A stretch of DNA of 64,000 nucleotides from Heyndrickxia oleronia (GTDB lineage: Bacteria > Bacillota > Bacilli > Bacillales > Bacillaceae_C). Each line of letters starts with the position of its first letter. Within the stretch, counting starts at the first letter, position 1. Under the pieces are notes generated by a model, which was not told where the DNA came from, made no database searches, and worked only from the letters and a program-made list of their open reading frames with translations. The position numbers and the translations under genes are program-made. Positions 19,185 through 27,711 of this stretch are shown piece after piece. The stretch lies in the NCBI RefSeq assembly GCF_017809215.1, contig NZ_CP065424.1, forward strand, positions 3,566,001-3,630,000, in the 5' to 3' direction.

Positions 19185-19376
19185 ATGGCAAGAAAGAAGG
19201 AATCAGAATTTTTACCAGATACACATTATGAAGGAAAAGACCAAGTTTATTTAGATGTTGATCGTATGGTGAATGAAGGAATGTCAGGAGGCTCTGTCCA
19301 TATGCGTGAAGACTCAACAAATATTGAAGAAGCCGTTGACTTTTTCCCGGAAGATCCTCCAAAAGAAATAGAATAA
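19185..19376 (+). CDS. Small acidic protein (YozQ/DUF4025-like)
   Basis: A 63-residue, highly charged, probably unstructured protein with the core EGMSGGSVHMREDSTNIEEA. The ATG is preceded by TAGGAGGAG and the gene ends in a strong terminator, so it is a real gene. The resemblance to YozQ/DUF4025 proteins of Bacillus is from memory and should be treated as tentative. It lies beside spore-coat genes; a link to sporulation is only positional. Confidence 0.7.
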   Translation: MARKKESEFLPDTHYEGKDQVYLDVDRMVNEGMSGGSVHMREDSTNIEEAVDFFPEDPPKEIE

Positions 19377-19379
19377 ATA

Positions 19380-19411
19380 GAAGGTGATCACTATTGATCA
19401 CCTTCTTTTTC
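19380..19411 (+). terminator. Rho-independent terminator
   Basis: Perfect 11-bp stem GAAGGTGATCA/TGATCACCTTC with a 4-nt loop, then TTTTTC. Confidence 0.92.
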
Positions 19412-19473
19412 TTTGAAAGAATCTTTTGATTCTAATAAAATAAATATATCAAATGAAAAAGAAGGACAAAGTG

Positions 19474-20382
19474 ATGATCAATAAACTCTTTGAACGATAT
19501 CCCAATGCTCATATATCATCTAAACCATCAAACAATTCTAAACTGATTTGGTTTTATGTAGAGATTGATAACCAATATATCGGAATCCCACTATCCGAAT
19601 TATCGGAGGCTGAAAAGGAATTATTAAAAACACTTTTCCCTAAATATCATGAAATACAGAAATTGAATACGAGTGAAGCATCAAAAAAATGGTTTGAATA
19701 TTTATATGGTACGGGGAATGACTACCCCGTTAACGAACCAAATGCAGAATATCGGATTATCCAATTTTCGATTACACAGTACAAAGCTGATTTTGAATCT
19801 GAAGACTGGATGGAAGCTATCAAAGCCTTATTTCCCCATGAAATCACTATTATCTTTACCTCTCAAAATAATGGGGCCATTATTGAAAAAAAACATAATT
19901 ATTTAATTACACTTGATGAACTTTATACGTCTATTCATGCTTTGGAAAGTGATTTTTATTTTAAGATTCATTTTTTTATTGGTCAATTTAAAGCACTCAC
20001 AAATGAACTGAAATCTTTATTTCAATTTGAACAAATTTTATATTCTTTTGCTAAAAAAGAAATGGGAAAAGATCGAGTGTTTACTCTAGAAAAAGTCTTT
20101 CCATTATATCTTTTAAAAAATATACCTAGTCAAACTAGAAGGATAGGTTTCTCAACTATCTATGACATTTTCCAGGATGATCCTGAACTAAGAAGACTAA
20201 TTAAGCTTTATTTAGAAAATCAAACAAATGCTAGTTTAACAGCAAAGCAGCTCTTTTTACACCGTAATAGTCTGCAATATCGAATCGATAAATTTACCGA
20301 AAGAACGGGATTTGACTTAAAATCATTTGCAACCTCCGTTATTGTTTATTTAGCTTGTTTAGACTTTGAATATTTTGATTAG
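19474..20382 (+). CDS. PucR-type helix-turn-helix regulator (YxkF-like)
   Basis: A protein of about 302 residues. Its C-terminal 60 residues carry the PucR/CdaR helix-turn-helix (TNASLTAKQLFLHRNSLQYRID), the typical LxxHRNTLxYRL-like recognition region. The N-terminal part has no recognised sensor domain. The ATG at 19474 has AAGGA 7 nt upstream; an in-frame ATG at 19453 lacks one. From memory, B. subtilis yxkF encodes a similar protein beside msmX, and the same adjacency is seen here. It may control msmX, though no operator is obvious. Confidence 0.8.
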   Translation: MINKLFERYPNAHISSKPSNNSKLIWFYVEIDNQYIGIPLSELSEAEKELLKTLFPKYHEIQKLNTSEASKKWFEYLYGTGNDYPVNEPNAEYRIIQFSITQYKADFESEDWMEAIKALFPHEITIIFTSQNNGAIIEKKHNYLITLDELYTSIHALESDFYFKIHFFIGQFKALTNELKSLFQFEQILYSFAKKEMGKDRVFTLEKVFPLYLLKNIPSQTRRIGFSTIYDIFQDDPELRRLIKLYLENQTNASLTAKQLFLHRNSLQYRIDKFTERTGFDLKSFATSVIVYLACLDFEYFD

Positions 20383-20492
20383 TTTGCAGTTTGCCTAATA
20401 ATTTGAAATTTTTTTTGTGCAGGATGTCCATAGTCGCCTGAAAGGGCTTTCTTTATTATGAATAATAAGAGAATTTAAAGGAGGCATTACCA

Positions 20493-21593
20493 ATGGCAGA
20501 AATTGTATTGGATCATGTTTACAAAATTTATGATAATAAGGTGACTGCAGTAACAGACTTTAATCTTCATATTCAAGATAAGGAATTCATCGTATTTGTT
20601 GGCCCTTCCGGTTGTGGAAAATCAACTACTTTACGTATGATTGCTGGACTTGAGGAAATTTCTAAAGGTGATTTCTACATTGATGGTAAGCGAGTGAATG
20701 ATGTTCCTCCTAAAGATCGTGACATCGCCATGGTTTTCCAAAACTACGCACTATATCCCCATATGACCGTATATGATAATATGGCTTTTGGTCTTAAATT
20801 AAGAAAAGTTCCTAAAGCTGAGATTGACAAGCGTGTGAAAGATGCAGCAAAAATCTTAGGACTTGAAGACTACTTAAAGCGTAAACCAAAGGCTTTATCT
20901 GGTGGACAAAGACAACGTGTTGCATTAGGTCGTGCAATTGTTCGTGATCCTAAAGTGTTCTTAATGGATGAACCACTATCGAATTTAGATGCAAAATTAC
21001 GTGTTCAAATGCGTGCTGAAATTGCCAAACTTCATCAACGTTTACAACCAACAACCATCTATGTCACACATGACCAGACAGAAGCAATGACAATGGCAAC
21101 ACGCATCGTTGTGATGAAGGATGGAGTGATCCAACAAGTTGGTACACCTAAAGAAGTATATGATCATCCACGTAATGTCTTCGTAGCAGGTTTTATCGGA
21201 TCCCCTGCCATGAACTTTTTCAAAGGGAAATTAACTGATAGTCACTTCGTTATTAATGACCAATTAAAATTTGCTGTTCCAGAAGGAAAAATGAAAGTAT
21301 TAAGAGAAAACGGTTTTATCAATAAAGATATCATTTTTGGTATTCGCCCTGAGGATATTCATGATGAACCATTATTTATTGATGCTTCATCCGACACAAA
21401 ATTTTCAACTAAAATAGATGTTTCTGAGCTAACAGGAGCAGAGACGATGCTTTACTCCAAGCTTGGTGATCAAGAATTTATTTCCAGAGTAGACTCTCGC
21501 TCTGATATCCGTCCAGGGGATGAACTTGAGCTTGCCTTTGATATGAATAAAGGACATTTCTTTAATCCAGAATCGGAAGAAAGAATCGGATAA
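20493..21593 (+). CDS. msmX: Multiple-sugar ABC transporter ATPase MsmX
   Basis: A 366-residue ATPase of the CUT1 sugar family: Walker [11 protein letters not shown]-loop [11 protein letters not shown], signature LSGGQRQR, Walker [13 protein letters not shown] and the H-loop VTHDQTEA. The C-terminal 130 residues form the regulatory OB-like domain. It is nearly superimposable on B. subtilis MsmX, the shared ATPase serving several carbohydrate importers. As there, no permease genes are adjacent, consistent with multitask use. GGAGG lies 8 nt before the ATG. Confidence 0.95.
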   Translation: MAEIVLDHVYKIYDNKVTAVTDFNLHIQDKEFIVFVGPSGCGKSTTLRMIAGLEEISKGDFYIDGKRVNDVPPKDRDIAMVFQNYALYPHMTVYDNMAFGLKLRKVPKAEIDKRVKDAAKILGLEDYLKRKPKALSGGQRQRVALGRAIVRDPKVFLMDEPLSNLDAKLRVQMRAEIAKLHQRLQPTTIYVTHDQTEAMTMATRIVVMKDGVIQQVGTPKEVYDHPRNVFVAGFIGSPAMNFFKGKLTDSHFVINDQLKFAVPEGKMKVLRENGFINKDIIFGIRPEDIHDEPLFIDASSDTKFSTKIDVSELTGAETMLYSKLGDQEFISRVDSRSDIRPGDELELAFDMNKGHFFNPESEERIG

Positions 21594-21704
21594 TTTAAAT
21601 TTAATGATTAATCACCTTGCTCAAACTCCAACTTTCACAGAGCTAATAGGATAAACCAAGGCTTTGGAGATGGATCAAGCGAGATCAACTAAAAACTTAC
21701 CAAA

Positions 21705-21735
21705 AAAAAGCAATCGATCGATTGCTTTTTTTATT
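21705..21735 (+). terminator. Bidirectional terminator between msmX and the zinc-ribbon gene
   Basis: A self-complementary AGCAATCGATCGATTGCT stem is flanked by A7 on the left and T7 on the right, so it can end transcripts from both sides. Confidence 0.88.
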
Positions 21736-21742
21736 GCTCATT

Positions 21743-21997
21743 TTAAGTAATCGTAATTTTCTTCTGAACATCAAATCCACAATTAGGGCATTTAAATAGA
21801 TGAACACATTCATCTTTCTGTGAGCTTACCGGATCTCCATCAGCAAGCTTAATTACATCAATATCCATATAAGGACTATAGTCATCATAATAATCATAAA
21901 TTCTTCCTTGATCAAACATGCTATTATCACAATTTGGACAAGCTAGTATTGCTTCACCCATACCATTACATAAGGCACACCATTTCAATCCAATCAC
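21743..21997 (-). CDS. Small zinc-ribbon protein
   Basis: An 84-residue protein with three cysteine pairs, WCALC at the N-terminus, CPNC near residue 20 and CPNCGF near the C-terminus, plus CVH in front of the last. They are separated by an acidic, tyrosine-rich loop (YDYYDDYSPYMDID). Two zinc-binding knuckles are likely. The start may be GTG at 21997 or the TTG three codons later, which is better spaced from AGGGAT. No function is recognised. Confidence 0.7.
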   Translation of the reverse strand: MIGLKWCALCNGMGEAILACPNCDNSMFDQGRIYDYYDDYSPYMDIDVIKLADGDPVSSQKDECVHLFKCPNCGFDVQKKITIT

Positions 21998-22248
21998 ATC
22001 CCTATGCGAAACTGTCTTCGATTATGTTTCCCATAAAAATATGTACCCTATTCTTTTTTTGCTGTTTTAAAAGGATACTTTTCTCAAACATTATGACCTA
22101 ACATACTAACGTTCTGAAAAACAAACTATAAAAGCCTATAGCTGCTTTGCTTTCATTAGTAAAAATCAGAATAAAATTCTATGATCCTTACTGATCTTTA
22201 TAGATCATCAAAAATATGACTAAGGGAAAAAATTCCTGAAATTAAACT

Positions 22249-22278
22249 TGTATATTTTATAAAAAAAAAAACATAATA
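22249..22278 (+). promoter_or_regulatory. Sigma-G-like promoter of the SASP transcript
   Basis: TGTATA (22249-22254) and CATAATA (22272-22278) are 17 nt apart, matching the sigma-G pattern gHATR-N17-18-cATAHTA. A start near 22285 would put the tRNA-like element at 22313-22391 into the 5' leader of the SASP mRNA. The gap 21998-22248 upstream holds only a weak fragment of the dispersed repeat (22069-22098). Confidence 0.7.
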
Positions 22279-22312
22279 CTTAGTACAGAGCAAGAAACAC
22301 CTTTAATATCAA

Positions 22313-22391
22313 TGGGTTACTCCACTAGATGGTTCACAGTTAACAGTTCAATGTTGATTGTGTGCTGGTGCAAGTCCAGCTAACCCAACCA
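22313..22391 (+). ncRNA. tRNA-like cloverleaf in the SASP leader
   Basis: The 79-nt element has a 7-bp acceptor stem TGGGTTA/TAACCCA, all Watson-Crick, and a 2-nt linker. A short D-like arm (CCA/TGG) is followed by an 11-bp central hairpin (22335-22345 with 22352-22362, loop GTTCAA). The T arm is canonical in size: 5 bp GCTGG/CCAGC with loop TGCAAGT. It ends in an encoded ACCA. The central arm has twice the normal anticodon-stem length, a 6-nt loop and almost no variable loop, so it is not an ordinary decoding tRNA. It lies 30 nt before the SASP start codon. A relation to the B. cereus tRNA-Other RNA is possible but unproven. Confidence 0.75.
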
Positions 22392-22421
22392 AAAAAAATT
22401 CAACGAGGAGATGACAGAATC

Positions 22422-22631
22422 ATGGCAAACAACAATAACTCTAACCAATTACTAGCTCCTGGAGCGCAACAAGCAATTGATCAAATGAAGTTTGAAATTG
22501 CTCAAGAATTTGGTGTAAATCTTGGTGCAGACACAACTTCTCGCGCTAATGGATCTGTAGGAGGAGAAATTACAAAACGCTTAGTTCAAATGGCAGAACA
22601 ACAACTTGGCGGAGGCTTCTCTCAACAATAA
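22422..22631 (+). CDS. Alpha/beta-type small acid-soluble spore protein
   Basis: A 69-residue SASP with the family core: [20 protein letters not shown], the germination-protease site region around EFGVNLG, and the second helix [16 protein letters not shown]. These proteins coat forespore DNA and protect it from UV and heat. The ATG at 22422 has GAGGAG about 11 nt upstream. A sigma-G-like promoter and the tRNA-like element lie upstream. An insertion element begins 35 nt after the stop codon and may have replaced the natural terminator. Confidence 0.95.
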   Translation: MANNNNSNQLLAPGAQQAIDQMKFEIAQEFGVNLGADTTSRANGSVGGEITKRLVQMAEQQLGGGFSQQ

Positions 22632-22665
22632 TAGTATTTACATTTCAACTGAATATAATGGCTAG

Positions 22666-24490
22666 AAGAGGCTGGGACAAAACCCACCTCTGAGATGAAA
22701 AAGCCGGTGAATTTTACGACGAGTAAAATTTCACCGGCTTTGATTTTTTTACAATAAAATAAGGACCACTTCTGATAAAATTAAGTTACCACACCAAATA
22801 AAATCAGAAAGAAGGATCCTTATGTTTAAAAATTATACCATGAATCAATTAGTTTTGCCTTTAGATTTAGAAGTAAAATTACAAAAAAATGATATTGCCT
22901 TTCATATCCATCATCTAGTTGAAAGTATTCCTCATGAAGTTTTCGAACCATTTCTGCGAAATGAGGGCTGTCCTGCTTATCATCCACGCATGATGCTTAA
23001 AATTATTTTATGTGCCTACACCCAATCTGTTTTTTCAGGGCGAAAAATTGAAGCCTTATTAAAAGACAGTATCCGGATGATGTGGCTAGCTCAAGGGTAT
23101 GAACCAAGCTACCGTACAATCAATCGATTCCGTGTTCATTCAGATGTGAAAGAATTAATTCGCCAATGTTTCGTCCAATTTCGTTGCCAATTAATCGAAG
23201 AAAAACTAATCGATCAAGAAGCAATTTTTATTGATGGTACAAAGATTGAAGCAAATGCGAATAAATTTACGTTTGTCTGGAAGAAATCGATTGAGAAATA
23301 TCATCACAGTTTAATTGAAAGGTCAAACCAGCTATATAACGAGCTACTTGAGAACGAAATTATACCTGAAATTGAACGGGAAGGTGATGAACAATTATCA
23401 TTGAAAGAGCTCGCTCAATTGGTTGGAAAAGTGGACAATGTCGTAGCTGAGTATGATAAACAAATTGAGGAATCATCAGACGTTCCAGAACGAAAAGCTT
23501 TAAGAAGTGAACGCAAATACCCGAAACAAGTGCGTAAACAGTTGATTGATTTTGTCTTACGAAAACAAAAATACCAACGAGACTTTGAAATCTTTGGCAC
23601 ACGTAATAGCTATTCCAAAACAGATCTGGACGCGACATTTATGCGAATGAAAGATGATTATATGCAAAACGGACAATTGAAAGCTGGTTACAATGTACAA
23701 ATCGCAACAGAAGGGCAATACACGCTTGCCTATAGTTTATTTTCAAACCCAACAGATACACGTACGTTAATTCCATTTCTTGATGAAATCGAGAACCATT
23801 ATTTCGTGTTACCGAAACATATTGTCGCAGATGCAGGTTATGGTAGTGAACAAAACTATAATGATATCCTTTCGAACAGAAAACGAGAAGCACTGATTAC
23901 GTATAATCTGTATTTGAAGGAGCAAAAGAAAAGTACAAACAAAACCCATTGAATCCCGAAAACTGGCAGTATTGTGAAGAAACAGATACATATATATGCC
24001 CTAACCAGAAACGTCTTGAATTTCAATATCATTCTGTCCGTACTGATCGTACGGGATTCCAACGAAGGTTCAAGATCTACGAGTGTGAGGACTGTTCGGG
24101 ATGTCCATTCCGTTCATCATGTACAAAAGCGAAAGAAGGCAACAATCGAAAACTAATGGTGAATGAACAATGGGAACAACAAAAGTATATGTGAGAGCGA
24201 AGCTTTCAGAAGAGAAAACGAGATCCATCTATCGAAAACGCAAAATCGATGTGGAACCGGTTTTTGGATTCTTGAAGGCTAATTTGCGTTTCACTCGATT
24301 TTCTGTACGAGGAAAATCGAAGGTAGAAAATGAAATGGGACTCGCATTAATGGCCGTGAATTTAAGAAAATTCACGGCCAAACAACTACGGTAATAGAAG
24401 AATCAACACACAAAAATAGAAAAAGTTGAATTTGAGTTCGCTCAAATTCAACTTTTTCACTATTTGAAGCTAGTTATGTCCCAGCCCCTT
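22666..24490 (+). mobile_element. IS1182-like insertion sequence
   Basis: Terminal inverted repeats AAGAGGCTGGGACAAAAC (22666-22683) and the complement of 24473-24490 match at 16 of 18 positions. Each end has an internal hairpin: the left one at 22699-22740 (GCCGGTGAA stem), the right one at 24420-24457, a perfect 17-bp stem with a TTCG loop. The single transposase region between them is frameshifted. No target duplication is obvious. The element lies between the SASP gene and fumC. Confidence 0.88.
22822..24394 (+). pseudogene. IS1182 family transposase, two frameshifts
   Basis: Three overlapping frames give one transposase. Residues from 22822 carry the N-terminal domain (LPLDLEVKLQKNDIAFHIHH) and the DDE core, including IFIDGTKIEANANK and VADAGYGSE. 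The second part, from about 23940, holds the cysteine-rich segment CEDCSGCPFRSSC. The third, from about 24180, ends with RKIDVEPVFGFLKANLRF. Joining them needs one extra A in each of two A-tracts, near 23931 and 24182. The element is inactive as read, unless the tracts are sequencing errors or slip sites. Confidence 0.88.
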
Positions 24491-24534
24491 CGTTTATTTT
24501 TAGAGAAACTACCTATTTCTTCCTTTCTTACTAA

Positions 24535-25908
24535 TTATATATTCACCATTTTTCGGGGATCGATCCATTCATCGTATTGTTTTTCTGTTACATACCCCGT
24601 TTTAATGGCCGCTTCCTTTAAGGTCGACCCTTCCTTAAAAGCAAGCTTTGCAATTTCAGCTGCCTTTTCATAACCGATATGTGGATTTAATGCGGTGACA
24701 AGCATTAATGACTGATGAACATTCTTCGTAATGACTTCTTGATTTGGTTCGATCCCTTTCGCGCAATTATGATTAAATGAAACCATGGCATCTGCTAATA
24801 GTCGAACGGATTGAAGAAAATTGTAAATAATCACAGGTTTAAAAACATTTAGTTCAAAATTACCCTGACTTGCTGCAAATCCAATTGTCGTATCATTACC
24901 AAATACCTGAGCGGCAACCATCGTTAAAGCTTCGCTTTGGGTTGGATTTACCTTTCCAGGCATTATTGAACTACCAGGTTCATTTGCGGGAATTCTAATT
25001 TCCCCAATTCCACTTCTTGGACCACTAGCCAGCCATCTGACATCATTGGCAATTTTCATTAAATCTGCAGCAAGGGCTTTTAAAGCACCATGGACATAGA
25101 CGATTTCATCATGACTAGTTAAAGCGTGGAATTTATTATCGGAAGATTTGAACTCAAATCCAGTTTGAGCATGTAATTCTTTTGCGACTTTATCCCCAAA
25201 GCTAGGGTCCGCATTAATCCCTGTTCCGACAGCTGTTCCACCGATCGCTAAATTTAATAAGTGCTTACTACTTTCTTTTATCATGTGTTCACTTTTTTCA
25301 AGCATCGCTCTCCAACCACTTATTTCTTGTCCTAATGTTAATGGTGTAGCATCCTGTAAATGTGTTCGGCCAATTTTAATGATCTCCATAAAGTCTTGTT
25401 CCTTTTGGCCGAACGTTTCTTTTAATTCTTTAACTGCCGGAATTAACAAGTTTTGAATTTCATGATAGGCAGCAATATGCATGGCAGTTGGAAATGTATC
25501 ATTTGAGCTTTGAGACATATTGATATCGTCATTAGGGTGAATCGTCTCATCTGTCGTTAATAATTCATTTGCCCTTCTTGCTAAAACCTCATTAATATTC
25601 ATATTTGATTGGGTACCACTCCCGGTTTGCCAAACAACAAGTGGAAAATGATCATCAAATACTCCATTTATGACTTCATCACATGCATCAATGATTCCTT
25701 TTTTCTTAGTACCTGATAGTTTTCCCAAATCATGGTTTACAGTGGCTGCAGCTTTTTTCAATTGAGCAAACGCTCTAATCACTTGTAATGGCATTCTCTC
25801 TGTACCAATTTTAAAATTTTCCTTACTTCTTTGTGTCTGTGCTCCCCAATATTTATCAGCAGGTACCTTCATTTCCCCTAAGGTATCTTTTTCTATCCGA
25901 TATTCCAT
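24535..25908 (-). CDS. fumC: Class II fumarate hydratase FumC
   Basis: A 457-residue fumarase of the aspartase/fumarase superfamily. It has the substrate-binding segments [25 protein letters not shown] and [11 protein letters not shown], and the SS-loop signature [11 protein letters not shown] near residue 318. It converts fumarate to malate in the TCA cycle. Full length, no oddities. The neighbours are unrelated, and the IS element lies just past its 3' end, so its own terminator is not evident. Confidence 0.97.
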   Translation of the reverse strand: MEYRIEKDTLGEMKVPADKYWGAQTQRSKENFKIGTERMPLQVIRAFAQLKKAAATVNHDLGKLSGTKKKGIIDACDEVINGVFDDHFPLVVWQTGSGTQSNMNINEVLARRANELLTTDETIHPNDDINMSQSSNDTFPTAMHIAAYHEIQNLLIPAVKELKETFGQKEQDFMEIIKIGRTHLQDATPLTLGQEISGWRAMLEKSEHMIKESSKHLLNLAIGGTAVGTGINADPSFGDKVAKELHAQTGFEFKSSDNKFHALTSHDEIVYVHGALKALAADLMKIANDVRWLASGPRSGIGEIRIPANEPGSSIMPGKVNPTQSEALTMVAAQVFGNDTTIGFAASQGNFELNVFKPVIIYNFLQSVRLLADAMVSFNHNCAKGIEPNQEVITKNVHQSLMLVTALNPHIGYEKAAEIAKLAFKEGSTLKEAAIKTGYVTEKQYDEWIDPRKMVNI

Positions 25909-26024
25909 ATGTATTCACTCCTATCTGTTTTTCTTTCTTCTTTACTTATATACCCATATCCTTTTAAAAATTTCATAATCACAAAATTTTTATGTAGTTT
26001 CTCAGTCTAATGGTCTTTCTTAAT

Positions 26025-26138
26025 AGACTCTTTTCTTAGGCATGGTTACTAATTAAGAAAAGTTTTAACTAACAACTATCAGTTGAAAACCGCTACATCT
26101 TTCATTTCACTGCGAAAAGAGCTGCAAACTACATAAGT
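26025..26138. repeat. Dispersed intergenic repeat, copy 3
   Basis: GACTCTTTTCTTAGGCATG, then AAAAGTTTTAACTAACAACTA, TTTCATTTCACTGCGAAAAG and AGCTGCAAACTACATAAG align in order with the copies at 9946, 34477 and 61675. The block lies between fumC and the MFS gene. Confidence 0.6.
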
Positions 26139-26168
26139 AAAAAAAATAGCGATTCTAAATGAATCGCT
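26139..26168 (-). terminator. Terminator after the MFS transporter gene
   Basis: Perfect 8-bp stem AGCGATTC/GAATCGCT; the minus-strand 3' side runs into a stretch of T residues. Confidence 0.85.
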
Positions 26169-26194
26169 AAGTACTTCTATTAATATTGAATGAT

Positions 26195-27469
26195 TTAATG
26201 AGCAACAGATGTTTGATTTACTCCCTCTACTTTATGTTTCGAAAGCTTCGGTAATACCATCATGTAATAGATGGCAACAATAATTAAGGCCCCTCCAACT
26301 ATACAATACAGCGCCTCAATAGATAGAACTTTCTGGAAGGAGGCACTGATGAATCCCAATGTGATGGTTTGGGAAAGCATCATTAACGGACTTATCCATC
26401 CTTGGACACGTCCCATATATTTTTTATCAACAATACTTGGCATCCAGCCACCAATAGCAATATTGACTAATGGTAGGGTTAATGCTGAAATAAAAATTAA
26501 GACAAAAAATATCGTTATATTACTAGCATAACCAGATAGTACAACAAATGATCCCGTTACCAATAATCCAATTATCATTGCCTGATAGAACTTAATCTTT
26601 TGGATGATTATTGAAGAAATCACACTTCCGATTAATACACCACTTCCAAAAATCACTCCGAGAATGACTGAAAATTCTTCATAACTTTGTGGCGCGAGTT
26701 TATATTTTAATATAAATATCGGCATGACAGAAAAGCCGCCATTCACTACACCAAATAAGAAAAAACCGACAATTAACGAACGCAATAATTTATTTTTAAG
26801 AATGTATCCTGCTCCCACTTTAAAATCATTGAATACAAAGCCAATATTTAGATCCTTCCATTTATGATTTCCATTTGGAAGGCGTACCTCTTCAGGTATC
26901 TGGCAAGCACGCATTAATAGTCCACTAACGACAAATGAAAGAGAATCGATAATAATAGCACCATAAACTCCAGTGAACCGATAAGCAAGAATTCCAAGTG
27001 CCCCTCCGAATAACATAAATAAACTTGATACCATCTGATTTAGCCCTGCAGATGTAGCATAATCATCCTTGGAAAGCACTCCCTGTAAAATTCCACTTTC
27101 GGCTGGGAAGAAAAATTTCGATACTGCACTTCTTAGGAATAATATTGCAAATATAAGTGGCATCCATCCAATATAGATGGCACCAAGGAGAACAATTGAC
27201 AATGATGCACTGATTGTATCGCAATGATAAGCAATTTTTTGCCTATCCATTCTATCTGCTAACACACCAACAAGAAAAAATACGGCTAAAGTAGGCAAGG
27301 AATACATCATTTCTGCAATGGAAGCATACGCTGGCTGCTCAGAGAATCGATCTAGAAGATAAAAAGTAAATGCAGTAATCCCGATAATACTCCCCATTTG
27401 TGAAGTAAAATTAGCAAAGAATAATTTAACAAAAACAGGATTTTTAAAAATCTCAATTATTTTCTTCAT
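26195..27469 (-). CDS. MFS transporter (macrolide-efflux type)
   Basis: A 424-residue protein with about 12 hydrophobic helices and the loop 2-3 motif GVLADRMDRQK, as in the MFS_3/MefA-like group of drug exporters. The ATG at 27469 has GAGGG about 6 nt upstream; the longer frame to 27538 lacks a site. No regulator is adjacent. The substrate cannot be read from the sequence. Confidence 0.85.
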   Translation of the reverse strand: MKKIIEIFKNPVFVKLFFANFTSQMGSIIGITAFTFYLLDRFSEQPAYASIAEMMYSLPTLAVFFLVGVLADRMDRQKIAYHCDTISASLSIVLLGAIYIGWMPLIFAILFLRSAVSKFFFPAESGILQGVLSKDDYATSAGLNQMVSSLFMLFGGALGILAYRFTGVYGAIIIDSLSFVVSGLLMRACQIPEEVRLPNGNHKWKDLNIGFVFNDFKVGAGYILKNKLLRSLIVGFFLFGVVNGGFSVMPIFILKYKLAPQSYEEFSVILGVIFGSGVLIGSVISSIIIQKIKFYQAMIIGLLVTGSFVVLSGYASNITIFFVLIFISALTLPLVNIAIGGWMPSIVDKKYMGRVQGWISPLMMLSQTITLGFISASFQKVLSIEALYCIVGGALIIVAIYYMMVLPKLSKHKVEGVNQTSVAH

Positions 27470-27616
27470 TTTTTTCCCTCGTTTTCGATTAATTTTCTTT
27501 ATTATATAGGTGCAAATTTGCTCCCGGCAGGATCTCATGTTGGTTTTTTTATCGGTCCCAAGTCTGATTTTCCCTTTACCTATGGAAGGATATCAAATGG
27601 AGTAGCCTTAATAGAA

Positions 27617-27691
27617 AAGGGACTGACCTCCCAATACAATATCCTAGTTACACTAACTTAAGATAAGTATTTTTCGTGAGTTCAGTCCCTT
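27617..27691 (-). terminator. Possible terminator after the penicillin-binding protein gene
   Basis: AAGGGACTGACCTC and GAGTTCAGTCCCTT are complementary apart from one mismatch, but are separated by about 47 nt. A short T-rich run follows on the minus strand. The arrangement is unusual for an intrinsic terminator. Confidence 0.4.
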
Positions 27692-27711
27692 ATCATTATC
27701 CAGTTTAAAAA

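Noticed and set aside
22313..22391. Calling the cloverleaf a normal tRNA gene.
   Set aside because: The central arm is 11 bp with a 6-nt loop, the variable loop is one base and the D arm is minimal, so no anticodon can be assigned.
22362..22421. Extension of the SASP frame upstream to 22362.
   Set aside because: It runs through the tRNA-like T arm; ATG 22422 has GAGGAG and begins MANNNNSN, a typical SASP start.
22699..22750. GC-rich hairpin after the SASP gene as its native terminator.
   Set aside because: It lies inside the left end of the IS element (inverted repeat from 22666), so it belongs to the element, though it may now end the SASP transcript.
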